Shown piece after piece: positions 32,020-43,066 of a stretch of 64,000 nt of DNA. A program made the translations under genes and the position numbers. The notes under the pieces were generated by a model, which worked only from the letters and a program-made list of their open reading frames with translations, did not search any database and was not told the DNA's origin. The stretch's first letter is position 1; each line of letters opens with the position of its first letter. Origin of the DNA: Polyporus tsugae. Lineage: Eukaryota > Basidiomycota > Agaricomycetes > Polyporales > Polyporaceae. Location: NCBI GenBank assembly GCA_024305745.1, contig JAHRBS010000012.1, positions 873,001 through 937,000 of the forward strand. Direction: 5' to 3'.

Positions 32020-35000
32020 TTAGAACCGCATTGGACGCTGCGCGTGCTGGTTCTTGTAGTAATAGTCGATTTTCTGTACTGGGTTCATCGTTTGTATATG
32101 AAGTAAATCATGATGGTCAACACTTTCATATACCAGTACGGTTAATTGGCAAGCAGCGACATAAGGACATTGTAGCTATGGTAGATAGCGGTGCTACTAC
32201 TAAGTTCCTACATAGACAATTCGTAGAACAGAATAGGGTTACGACGAGGAAGTTGGCAAGGCCAATTCCTCTGTACAACATCGATGGTTCAGAAAACTGT
32301 GATGGTACGATCACAGAGGAGGTTGCCGTGTTGGATATGGCAATCGGAGACCACAGGGAGAAGGTGGTCTTTGTAGTGACGGATATAGGAGAAGAGGATG
32401 TCATCATCGGCCTGGACTGGCTACGCGAGCACAACCCTGAAGTAGACTGGGAACGTGGCTCGCTGCGCCTGTCGAGATGTCCAGAGACATGCCCGGCTAA
32501 CCAGAGAACCTCTGAACCTGTCGAGACCAAAGCGCGTGATACGGAGGTATGGCTTACGGCGCGCCGCGGTCCTTGATGGGCAAAGAAGGTTAGGAAGGTT
32601 GGAAGGGTGCATGCAGCTGTGATGACCGAGGAGAAGGAGGAGGATAGGCCCTGGCTGCCAGGATTCCTGCCACGGTGGGATGGAACTGAGACGTCTCTTC
32701 TCAATGCATGGGAGGATGGACAATGCCTTTATGGTGCTCCGCAACTGTTTGCTTCAGCGACGTACACATATTCACAACAACTCGCTGAGAAAGAGTACCA
32801 GAAGAAGGAAGTCCGCCGCGTCGAAGAGATCGTACCCGAGCACTATCACAAATACTTGCATGTGTTCTCGAAAGAGGTGTCCGAACATTTGCCAGAACAC
32901 GGACCCTATGACCATGCGATAGAGCTCGTGCCCAATGCAAAGATGTTCCATTCCCGCGTGTACCCCCTATCGCCCAGCGAACAAGGAGAGCTTGACAAGT
33001 TCCTCGCTGAGAACTTGGCCAAAGGCTATATTCAAGAGTCAAAGTCACCAATGTCGTTGCCGTTCTTCTTTGTCAAGAAGAAGGATGGTAGCCTACGTCC
33101 AGTCCAGGACTATCGGCGACTCAACGAGATCACCATTAAGAACCGTTACCCACTACCGTTGGTATCGGATCTGATGGATCAACTCAAGAAGGCCAAGTAC
33201 TTCACAAAGCTTGATATTCGCTGGAGTAACAACAATGTGCGGGTTAAGGCCGGCGATGAGTGGAAGGCTGCCTTTGTGACCAATTGAGGGCTGTTCGAGC
33301 CAAACGTTATGTTCTTTGGGCTAGCCAATTTGCCCAGCACATTCTCTGCGCTCATGAACGACATCTTCAAGGACCTCATCATACTCGGCAAAGTCACTAT
33401 CTACCTTGATGACATCCTCATATTCACTGACAATCTCGAGGAACACCGCACATTGGTGCGCGAGGTCCTGAAATGTCTTAAGGAGAACGATCTGTTCTGC
33501 AAGCCAGAGAAGTGCGAGTTCGAACAGCCTAAGGTGGAATACCTCGGTGTACTCATCTCGGAGAACTGCGTAGAGATAGATCCGGTGAAGGTGAAGGGTA
33601 TCGCAGATTGGCCTGTCCCTCAGAACGCCACAGACGTACGGAAGTTCCGCAGTTTCACAAACTTCTATCAGTGGTTCATAAAGGACTTTAGTGCCATCTG
33701 CAAACCCTTGGATCGCCTCACGGGCAATGCGCCATGGCAATGGGGAGATGAAGAGCAGTCTGCCTTTGACGAGCTCAAGCGTTGCTTCACCAAAAGCCCT
33801 GTCCTGATGATCTATGATCCAGACTGCAACACCTGCATTGAAGTCGACACATCTGGCTTCGCTACGGGTGCGGTTCTGTCTCAGGAGGGGGAAGACGGCA
33901 AATGGCACCCCATCGCTTTTCACTCCGAGTCGATGAACGACGCTGAACGCAACTATGAGATCTATGACAAGGAGATGCTCGCCATCATTCATGCCCTGCA
34001 GGCTTGGCGTCACTATCTCGAGGGTCTCCCCAGTGTGTTCGAGATCCAGTCGGACCACAAGAACCTCGAGTATTGGCGCACAGCACAGAACCTCACACGC
34101 AGGCAGGCACGATGGGCTCTCTATCTGTCACGATTCGACTTTGTCATCTCGCACAAGCCTGGGACGTCTAATGGTAGGGCCGATGCACTGTCGAGACGGC
34201 CCGACCACCAGCACGAGGATGCAGATGACAATCTTGGTCGAGTCTTGTTGCAGCCAGAACGTTTCCGGGTACTGGCAGCCAAGAGAGGGGATCTATCAGT
34301 GGTTCCAGAGAAGGCACTGCTTCGACGCATCCGTGAGTGCAGAGAGCGCAAGCAGGAGGTCGTGGAGGCACTCAGTAAACTGGACAAACTTGGACCAGTG
34401 CATCTTCAGAATGACTTGGTGGATTGGAACAGCGAGCAAGGCCTGCTACTGTACCGAGGCAAAGTCTATGTCCCCAAGGACGACGCACTGCATGCTGAGA
34501 TTGTATGCATCCACCATGACCTCCCGCCTGCCGGACACCCTGGGCAGTCAAAGACACCGGAGTTGGTCACACAAAACTACTGGTGGCGAGGCATGGTGAA
34601 GTTCATTAAGGATTACGTGGAGACCTGCGACAACTGTCGCCGCGGCAAGGGTTTGCATGCCCAACCGCACGGTCCTCTTCAACCAAACAAAATCCCTGAT
34701 GGCCCGGGCCAGATTGTGACGTGCGACTTCATCACTGGACTCCCAGAGGTGGATGGATACAACGCGCTTCAGCTCATCGCTGATCGGCATGGAAAGATGA
34801 TACATCTTATTCCTTGCACCGAGGAGATCGACACAGAAGGAGCTGCTGACAACTTCATCTGAGAACATTTTCGTCTTCACGGGCTGCCACGGAAGATCAT
34901 CTCTGATCATGGGCTCCAGTTCTCAAGCAAGCTCTTCCGTGCCGTACTCAAGGGACTCGGCATAGAAAGCGCAATGTCCACAGCCTACCACCCGCAGACA

Positions 35001-35786
35001 GATGGGCAATCAGAATGATGGAACCAGGAGATAGAGGCGTACCTTCATATGTTCTGCTCACGGCGCCGTGATGACTGGGTCAAGTGGCTGCCGATTGCAG
35101 AGTTCGCCTTTAACTCGCACCAGCACTCGTCAACGGGTTACTCGCTGTTCTACCTCATGTACGGCTACGAACCCCAGTTCCACATTCCAATGTTGCCTAC
35201 GGCGGTGCCTGCAGCTGATGAACGCCGGGAGGAGTTGCGACAGGCGCGAGAGGATGCAACCGCGGCCTTAACTCTAGCAGCTGAGCAGATGAAGGAGTAC
35301 TATGATCGGTATGTCCGTGACGCTCCAGAATTCAAGGAAGGCCAGAAGGTGTGGCTCAACACGAGGAACTTCCGTGTTCCTGGAGTCTCTCGGAAACTGG
35401 TGGATTGGTACGCTGGCCCGTATCCGGTTGTACGCAAGGTGGGCAATCTGGCTTACGAGCTCAGACTCCCCAAGGACCTTGTAATCCACCCCATATTCCA
35501 CGTTTCTCTCCTGCTTCCGCACAAGGAGAGTCGACTCCCCGGTCGTCACCTGGCAGAGCCAGCAGCAATTGAGGTGGAGGAGGAGGAAGAGTACAAAGTG
35601 GAGGAAGTGTTGGAGTCACAGCGGTATGGGCGGTGGAAGAAACTGCAGTACCTCGTACACTGGAAGGGTTGGGGCCCTGAACACGACAGCTGGGAGGATG
35701 CAGTGGACCTTACAAACGCGCCGCAACTCGTGCAGAAATTCCATTCAATGCATGCAGAGGCGCCTGGTCCTCTCAAGAGGACTTAG
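32016..35786 (+). pseudogene. pol of the gypsy element, interrupted by four TGA codons
   Basis: One reading frame, -1 to gag. Protease: VAMVDSGATTKFL (active Asp near 32184) and IIGLDWLREHNP. Reverse transcriptase: FVKKKDGSLRPVQDYRRLN and the catalytic IYLDDILIF at about 33399-33425. RNase H: VDTSGFATGAVLSQ, YDKEMLAII and SDHKNLEYW. Integrase: HHCC finger (HHDLPPAGH and CDNCRRGKG), then VTCDFITGLP, IISDHG and [11 protein letters not shown] of the DDE core. The C-terminus is a chromodomain (KVEEVLESQ, QYLVHWKGWGPEHDSWE). In-frame TGA codons at 32574, 33285, 34860 and 35016 all fall where Arg is expected, two of them in strongly conserved positions (TN[R]GLFEP and QSE[R]WNQ). The copy is therefore presumably not autonomous unless the stops are read through. 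Confidence 0.93.
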
Positions 35787-35805
35787 TCGTGAAGGCACGA
35801 CCCTT

Positions 35806-35818
35806 AGGAGGGGGGTAT
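35806..35818 (+). promoter_or_regulatory. Polypurine tract before the right LTR
   Basis: AGGAGGGGGG followed by TAT directly precedes the TG of the right LTR, the usual plus-strand primer position. Confidence 0.65.
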
Positions 35819-36262
35819 TGTTATGAACGTTCCATTCGGCGCCTGCTACCAGCGCCTTAGTTTCCTTTTTCAGACGATCTACTTCTCACATCGTACTTAT
35901 TGTTCTCCGTTGCATTGTATCTTGTCCTTTGTTCCTCAGCACAATAGCTCCTTATTGTCCGTCGTCACTATTGTTCTGTTTCCATTGTTCACCCGTGTCC
36001 ATAGTTACCTATTGTCCCCGGGTTCTCATTGTCCTCTATACGTATATAAAGACCTGTACTTCGCTGCCTGGAGATCTCAGTTTCGACCTCTTGTCTCCAG
36101 GTAAGCCTCGCTGTATTTCCCTCGTTAGTTACCTCACTCAATACATCTTGTCTCCAGCCCTGACCATCGAGCCTTGCTCCGCTCTCGCTGCACAAGTGCT
36201 TGTCGGCACTCCTGCTTGTCTCGTATATATCCCTGATCCTTACTCGATGTCCAGTCGTAACA
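35819..36262 (+). repeat. Right LTR
   Basis: 444 bp, TGTTATGAACG to GTCGTAACA. By eye eight substitutions and no indel relative to the left LTR (about 98% identity). Confidence 0.95.
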
Positions 36263-36325
36263 CCTGCGGTAGTGGCAGATGGCTCGCACAAACAGTATCT
36301 ACAAGTAGTGTACCACTGTAGTGAA

Positions 36326-37410
36326 CTACTCGCTCGGATCTGAGCTTCGTGCACCCATCGTAAAAACTCCCGTGTGCTGTAAGAGTTGCGCTGTTGAGTC
36401 CTTGTTGTCCACAAGCTGCTCGCGCGTCTGCAACTCTGCTGCCGTTGCAACTCCGTGCGCTCTGTGTTACGGCGAGGTTCACTGTGTCGAGGTCAGGGGT
36501 GCGCACTCTCTAAGTGGGCAGAGGATGACGAGGTAGTTAAGCAGTGTTTGTTGTGTCAGAGGTTTGGTGTAGCGACTGGCCAGGGGACAGACGCGCAAGG
36601 ATTCAGTGGGGAGTGAGAACCTCAATAGATTCAAGAGGTCAAACTAGGGGAACGTACATGGGGGACCTGGTCTTATATACATAACCAGAACAATAGCAGG
36701 ACTGAGGTAACGGGTCCCTACGTCAAAGAGAGAACAAAGGGATAGTCGAGAGAGAGAGGTCTATTGTACTGAGAAGGACAATAGCGCTGGACGGTCCGGG
36801 CCGAGGACAATAGCTAACACGTGATGTTGTGATCACGCGCCTAGTAAGAGTACAATGGGGTTGAACCCGAGGGTTATGCAGGGGCGAGAGCGAGATAGAG
36901 AGAGCAAAGAGAAAAGGAAGAAACGGTGTACAAGGTGATAACACTCTGCAATGCTCACGACACCAACTCTTGAGTGAGAACTTCAGTACCTGAAGAAATT
37001 CCATCATCGCACTTGAAAGACCTGTGCGACGAAGGGTGTCTGTCTCCTTGCTTCAGGAGAAGACGCACTCGGATCCCGGGCCCACGCTTGACACCTGCAC
37101 TGCCAGCATTGTGAGCGCGACCTGGTAGAGCAAGGGATAGCAGACACGCGATAGACAGTCCTACACAGGTAGAATCCCAGTACATCAGTGCGGGACCGAG
37201 CTGATAAAAGTGGTAGACTCACATTCCAAAAGGATAGGAGGTCGCGCTGCATGGCCAGCCCGTCAGAAATGTACGTCTGAAGCTCCTGCTCGACCGCCAC
37301 TTTATCCTCCACATGTAGACATTCCAACCGTTCTTCATCTGTTTCCTCTACTAGGGTGGCGCAGTCCGGACTGGATGATGTTCCTTGATCACGCAACGAA
37401 ATAGACGATC
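36326..37410 (-). pseudogene. hAT-family transposase C-terminal remnant, split by a solo LTR
   Basis: Read on the minus strand from about 37410: EETDEERLECLHVEDKVAVE, ...DGLAMQRDLLSFWN, a GTGAGT...TGTAG intron, then CYPLLYQVALTMLAVQVSS, VFS, an in-frame TGA (37053-37055) where the family has Ser, SKETDTLRR and MEFLQVLKFSLKSW. This is the hAT dimerisation region (YPLL...A..IL..QAS...CERVFSSSKET...RR). The solo LTR (36465-36943) then interrupts the frame. Beyond it the frame stays open to a TAG at 36326-36328 if the LTR and one target duplication are skipped. The N-terminal DDE part is absent or unrecognised. The fragment lies 126 bp from the RDR stop codon. Confidence 0.8.
36465..36943 (-). 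repeat. Solo LTR, related to the gypsy LTRs, with 5-bp target duplication
   Basis: 479 bp on the minus strand, beginning TGTTATCACC and ending GCCGTAACA, the same inverted ends (TGTTA...TAACA) as the nearby full element. It also shares ATTGTYC motifs, TATATAAGACC and AGTTTGACCTCTTG at corresponding places. CTCTG flanks both sides (36460-36464 and 36944-36948) as a perfect 5-bp target-site duplication. Confidence 0.88.
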
Positions 37411-37536
37411 CATGGTATACAACAACAACCTACAAGTGACAGCAAGAACGACGACACATGCGAGAGCTTCATTCAACAGATACAGGCTTTGGTACTTAGA
37501 TGTGCAGAGATGACAAACAACAACATTGAGAGAACA

Positions 37537-40500
37537 TCAGGTCTGGGAATATTTTCGTAAGTATGACGAGCTGACCACCATCCAAGGGTAAAACTCGGCC
37601 GCGATGGTCTTCGGGAACCCCAACGCCTCTGCCTTGATCTCGCACAGTGCGCGCGTCCCCACGTTCCAAGGGAACCGACTCCACCTCTGCATGTTCGAGT
37701 GCTCGTAGTCGTAGAGGTAGGCGTAGGAGGCCTTGACCTTGCGTGCGGAGGCCGCGTCGAAGAAGAGGAGCTTGGCGGGCACGGAATGGAACTGGCGCGA
37801 CAGCTGGCGGAGGACGTCCTGACGCCGCTCTATCGGGAGATCCGTGAAGGACTTGTTCCTCTGGCCTCTGACGGCGGTCACCTGCGCCTCCTTGGCCTTA
37901 TCGGCCATGATGTGGACGTGCGCCTTGATCTGCTCGAGCTCCTCCTGCATGAGGCTGCAGCCTTTGTCGGCCACCTCCACGGCGCGCGAGCAGGCGTCTT
38001 CCCATGGGCGCGCGAGCGCGTCGTCTCGCTTGGCCTTGATGTCCGGGAGCCGTTCTTCGATGCGTTTCAGCTGGATGTTGCAGCTCTCGTCCATGAGCGC
38101 GCGGAGGCGGTCCATGATGAACTTGGGGAGGGTATGCGGTCGCTTCGCGTGCTTCCGGACACCGTGCCGCTGCTCATCCCTCTCCTCGCGCTCACGGTCC
38201 TCCATTGACTCCTTCCAAGCTGGCGAACGAACTTGCCAGACCTGGTTTCGAGAGTGTTCTTGATACTTGGCTGGGATGACGGTCACTCCGGTCTTGGACC
38301 CGTCGAGAATGGCACAGAACCTACAACGCACGAGTTAATCTCCAAACCAACGACGGCTAGCATTGATGCCAAACTCACATATATGCAAGAAAGATTGTTT
38401 CAGGATGATCATATCCGTTGGAATACGTGCTGTTCTCCCACCACGTGGAGTATTGCCCAACGAGGGTCCTGTCCTGGAGCGCCCCTAGGAGATACTTCTG
38501 CAAGGAGTAGATCTTGAACTCCTCTGAAGCCGTAGACGGGACTTGGGCCAGGTACTCAGTCACCGTCTCTGCATTTGTGCGGAGACAACCCTTCACCTCC
38601 GGTGGTTCCACAGCGAATTTGTGCGGGTCGGGACTGTGGAACGCATTGACGATTGCTGGGTCCCAAAAGACCTCCATCGTATCGCCGTCATAATCACCTA
38701 GGTGAGAAGATCAGGGAAGGAGCACACATTCGGTGATGACTACGCATTACCTCCTCCCGTCAAGCTAGCAAGGTGGCGATCGAGAGACTGCCCTTTGAAC
38801 ATATGGCTCTTCGTTGACACGACAATGACGTCGCAGTAGTGTCGTAGCTGTTCATGGAACACGGCTGTAACCTGTGAACATCGTCAGGTTATCAGCGTAG
38901 TCGGACAAAATACCTGCATACCTTCTGAACGTCACTCGGGACCTTGCAAGGATGCCGCGTAACCTTGGATCAGAAAGGGTCAGGACTTTTCCTTCAGCAT
39001 ATATGCAGGTGTGGCGTACCAGAGCCTCCCCAAGAACCAGGTCAGTGGCCCTTCCTTCGTGGTCCAGCAAATTACGACGTGAACTCCGGACGTGTATCTC
39101 ATTCGCTTGCAACACGCCAAAGGGGTCTATCGAAGGAAGCGAACGTCAGCATACGGCTGTCTCCTGGACTGTGACTACGGATATTAATAACCACCTGGCA
39201 CGATGAACGCCGAACACGACATCGGCACCTCGAAGCGGTACCTCGTCTGGAACGTCTTCACGACCTTCTTCGCGACCTCCCTCAGCTTCGCCCTCAGCAC
39301 CGCGCACGTATCCGGCCGGAAGCCCGAGTCGATGAGCGTCATGCACGTCTCCTCCAGGCTGGACGGGCTCCCGCTGATCGGGTCCTCCCACCACGCGCTG
39401 CTCTGCTGGTGCAGCGCGTTATCGAGCTGCGACAGCCCGTCCTCATCCTCGAACTCGTCGTCCTGGTCATCCACGACGTACCCGGAGATGCGCGCCCTCC
39501 CCGAGTCTGCGCGCGCCATCCGCGCCGCGACCGCACCGCCCTCGCGGGCGAGCGCGTCCCACAAGAGCTTCATGGCGGGGCCGTCGGGCTTCGCGCCGTC
39601 CGGATCGGCGAGCTCCTCGTCCCATTTGAGCAGCGCGTTGACGCGGTCGCGGACGTTGACCTGGAAGAGGTCCCTGAAGCACTCGAATGGCACGCCGTTC
39701 TCCGCGAGGTTCGTGATCGTCTCGGTCGAGAGGCGCGCGGGAGACTTCATGCGCGACGGGCGCAGCACGTCGAGCGTGAACTGACCGGGGTCTGTGCCGT
39801 CGGGGAGGATGCACTGATCGAGAGGAAGAGTGGAGTACTTGATCTTCGTCTGGGACGGGCGCAGCCAGATGGTCGGCTCGGTTTCCTCGTCGGGGGACAG
39901 GTCGTGCCGCACGAGGAGCAAGCCTTTGGCGCCGCCAATGCGACACTGGATCGCCGTCGGCTCCTCCGCCCAAGTGCGGAACTTCTCGTGCAAAAGACGC
40001 ATGACAGCGCGGTTCGCGAAGCCGCAGCCATCCGTCATCTGCATCTCGCTGGGTGGCTTGCCGTTCCCGTCGAAGGCATCGCAAACTATATCATGCGCAA
40101 AGAGCCGTGAGTTGAATATCACCAAACAGACCAATGCACCCACTGATGTCATCCTCGAACCTGACGTTCTCCCGCTTGAGACGAAGACCCGGCACCGAGT
40201 TGGATAGACCCAATGCAAACCGCGCTGTCCACTTCGCCATGGTCTGCAAGCCATGTTAGTGCGAGCAACGCCGACAAATAAGCTGGACCTTCCTGATCTG
40301 CGTTCAGCAACAGATCGTTGTGCCATTTAATGAACTCCATGAAAGGTATCTCCGTGCTGACGTCTCCTGGGCCAGGGGTAGTGATACGGAGTTCCTCGCC
40401 GACCCGCCCCCCGACCACTTCATTCGTCCTGACTAGGAATACGTTCTGCTCCTTCGCGAAGAAAGCGCGAAACACCGCGGTCCCAACGATGAACGGCTGC

Positions 40501-42658
40501 CTAAAGTATTCCTTCAGGTTGTTCCCGTGTTTCAGCGCGTCCTTCTGGATGCGCACACGGATGAACCGCCGCGAGCCGAAGCGACGCATGAAGCGATTCG
40601 AAGAGCCCAGGACGGGACGCTCGAGCACGAAGCGGAACTCGTTTCCTTGGCGGTTCGAGAGGACTTTGGCGGTGAAGTGGACTTTGCCGCCGTACCAGTC
40701 TGGGTCGGCATGGTTGTAATCTTCCCGTTCGTTGCACCCCAGTGCTCCGAGAGGGTGGTCGCGGAGGATCTCGTCTTCCTTATCGAGCTCCTCCCACGGA
40801 AGCTGCCAGACATATCAGTCGCAACGTCGCGCTATCCAGAAACGCACATACCCTTGCAGACTGCTCCCGCGAGTAGGCAGCAGCGAACTCATCTGAAGCG
40901 CCGCTATCACTGACAGCCGCCGGCGCGTCAGGAGGAGCTGCATCGGGTTCAGCTCTGGCCTTGTCCGCTCGCCGCTCATCCTCGACGAACTTCGTCACTT
41001 CCGGTGCCGCGGTCCCGCTCCCCCCTACTTTTCCCAACCCCCTCAAGAACTCCACCTTAAACCGGTGGTAATCAAACCCGGTGTTGACGTACCGGGCGAT
41101 CTCCCACTGAACCCCCCAGGGAAGAGGAGTGAGGTAGTTGCTATGGTGGGCTGCATACGCCTACATAGTATCATTTCGCTACCTTAAGCAAGAGTTCAGT
41201 GAGATATCGCGGCGAGACACTCACCACTACCACTGGTGTGGGGGCTTGGAAGTCTATGTCCGATACGTTGGAAGCATCCGGGATTAGAGTTGCCACGGGA
41301 GGCGGGGCCTCGTGCTCCAGGAGTTCTAACGGAGCCGCAGGACCAGCGTTATTGACGGTTGCAGAGTCGCCGAGGATGGCTGGCCTTGATGATGCTCGGG
41401 ATCCCAGTGATTTAGGAGAGAACATGGAAGCGACGAGACCAGCAGAGCTGTCGGTAGGCGAGCAGACATGGCTACGCGAAGAATTGGCGATGACAGTCTT
41501 GCTGCGAACGACGGTGGTGCAGGACGGATTGAAAGTGGCTGTTTGCGAGCTTGAGGTAGACGCCACCGCGGTCGTGTCGCTATCGGTACGTGCGACAGCT
41601 GTCGTTAGAGAGTCAAGAACGCCCAATTCGGACTCCGAGTCTTTTGAATGTTTCCGCGGCCTTTCGGAGTCGTCAACCTGATCTGACTGGCGCTTCCGCT
41701 TGGCAGTAACCTCGGCCGTTTGAGTTAGCTCGGGAACGATAGTATCCATAGATATATCTCCGACATCATCGTAATCTTCGTCTATGAAGTCTTAGCACGG
41801 GTTCTCAAAATAACGATGATCGTTCTCACCGACTTGAGCTTGCGCTAGTATCAAAGGAGTTATGTCATCGTCCCCAAAAAAGTCCGTATAATGGGTAGAC
41901 TAGAATTGGCGGGATGTTAGTTCGCGCTTATATGGAAGACGCGGACAATAAGTACGACCACAAGACAGGGACATGCGCTACAACCACCACCCTTCCAACA
42001 CCCTTCATGCAGGCATGGATGAACACATACAACAGGACTGCTGCGTAAGATATACATATACACAAACACCTCCCGTAAACACGTCGACAGATACACATTA
42101 ACACGCCGAGCACTGAGGCCTTGCTTCTGCTATTGTTATTATGTTCGCGAATGCATGCGAAGACGGTCTCTCCCCAGATGTCAACACGAAGTTGCGATCC
42201 CCTCACTTGTTCGATGTCCGCGTCATCGAAAAGACGCGAAACAACAGATATCTCAAACTTGGAGCACAAGGACGGCTTGGAGGGACAATGAGTAGGACTG
42301 ATGCCATGGGTCTGCCGCGGCGTGTTGGAACGCTATGGTGCTGCCCTGTAATGACGAAAGCTACCTCTGGGACACGAACAGGCAGCAAACGCGTGGAAGA
42401 CGCGTCGACTTGCGAGACAGAGGAGGCTGGTATGGTATGTGCACCAAATATGGACCGCACTTCTCGAGCGCGCGGCAGGCATAAAGGAAGTGTCCACACA
42501 TGGGGAAATTCCCACCACGACCAGAGAACTTTCATACTCGGTGCCCACATCGCCAGGGACGGAGCAAAACAGTATAGTAGGATTGGCGGACTCACCTGTG
42601 AGGAGAGAGAGAGGGAGGACTGGCTTCGGGAGGGAACAAGGCTGTCTTCGACAGTCAT
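37537..42658 (-). CDS. Cellular RNA-dependent RNA polymerase (QDE-1/RDR type, RNA silencing)
   Basis: Predicted to copy aberrant single-stranded RNA into dsRNA for Dicer. The core is unambiguous: a large exon (about 40090-39190) with DGCGFANRAVMRLL, RIGGAKGLLLVRHDL and a long helical region; DPFGVLQANEIHVRSSR; then LTGGG, a GTAATG...CTAG intron and DYDGD (38681-38695), the metal-binding loop of double-psi beta-barrel RDRs; the C-terminal helical part and stop at 37537. N-terminal exons include a Ser/Lys-rich disordered region (MDTIVPELTQTAEV, KRKRQSDQVDD) that extends upstream in frame through exons near 41800 and 41890. A start exon MTVEDSLVPSRSQSS at 42658 with a GTGAGT donor is the best candidate, but exons 42530-41930 are tentative. 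No inactivating change was seen in the core. Confidence 0.88.
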
Positions 42659-43066
42659 TCCGGCGTTGCTGGGCAGCTGAGGGCGCCAGGGATGAAGTCG
42701 ACGCGTCGAACACGTTCAAGACGGTACGTGAGTGCGCGAGAATGAAGAAATGAAGAGAGAGAGTTTGTGCAAGAACTGGTGCGGGCGTATGTGGCACGCG
42801 TAGATGGCGGTGGAGGACAAGAGAGAGGTGAGGCGAGGCGAGGGCGAAGGCGCGCGAGAGGCCACTGGCACTAAGATGACCTTGGTGCTCTAGCGCCCGC
42901 CGCAGATCGGCGATCAGGTTCGCTTACTTAAGTGCGTCTAAGTGCGTGTGGCTAATGGGCGTCTACCACGACCTGAGCCTTCGAGTTCTCTTCTCTGTCC
43001 CTCTGACCGACCGTCCGACGACCTGCATCGCATTCCCATCCTCCTCCACAAAGCCTTCTCATCCAG
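42659..43066. other. Divergent promoter region, RDR / RRG7-like gene
   Basis: About 400 bp between two divergent starts. Purine-rich around 42730-42860 and without coding signal. Confidence 0.5.

Larger units (their letters stand above)
29788..36262 (+). mobile_element. Ty3/gypsy LTR retrotransposon (chromovirus-like), near complete but inactivated
   Basis: 6475-bp element with 444-bp direct LTRs (29788-30231 and 35819-36262) that begin TGT(C/T)A and end TAACA. Order is LTR, leader, gag, protease, reverse transcriptase, RNase H, integrase, chromodomain, polypurine tract, LTR, as in Ty3/gypsy (Metaviridae) elements of fungi. The pol frame has four in-frame TGA codons. LTRs differ at eight positions, all transitions. 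The flanking pentamers (TGATA left, CCTGC right) do not match, so no target-site duplication is visible. A self-priming-like primer site follows the left LTR. Confidence 0.95.

Noticed and set aside
37004..37396. RDR C-terminal exons downstream of 37537
   Set aside because: The sequence is the hAT dimerisation region (SKETDTLRR, YPLLYQVAL), not RDR.
39467..40084. 205-codon Arg/Pro/His-rich minus-strand ORF
   Set aside because: Out-of-frame reading of the RDR exon.
39409..40110. 233-codon plus-strand ORF
   Set aside because: Shadow of the large RDR exon on the other strand; no family resemblance.
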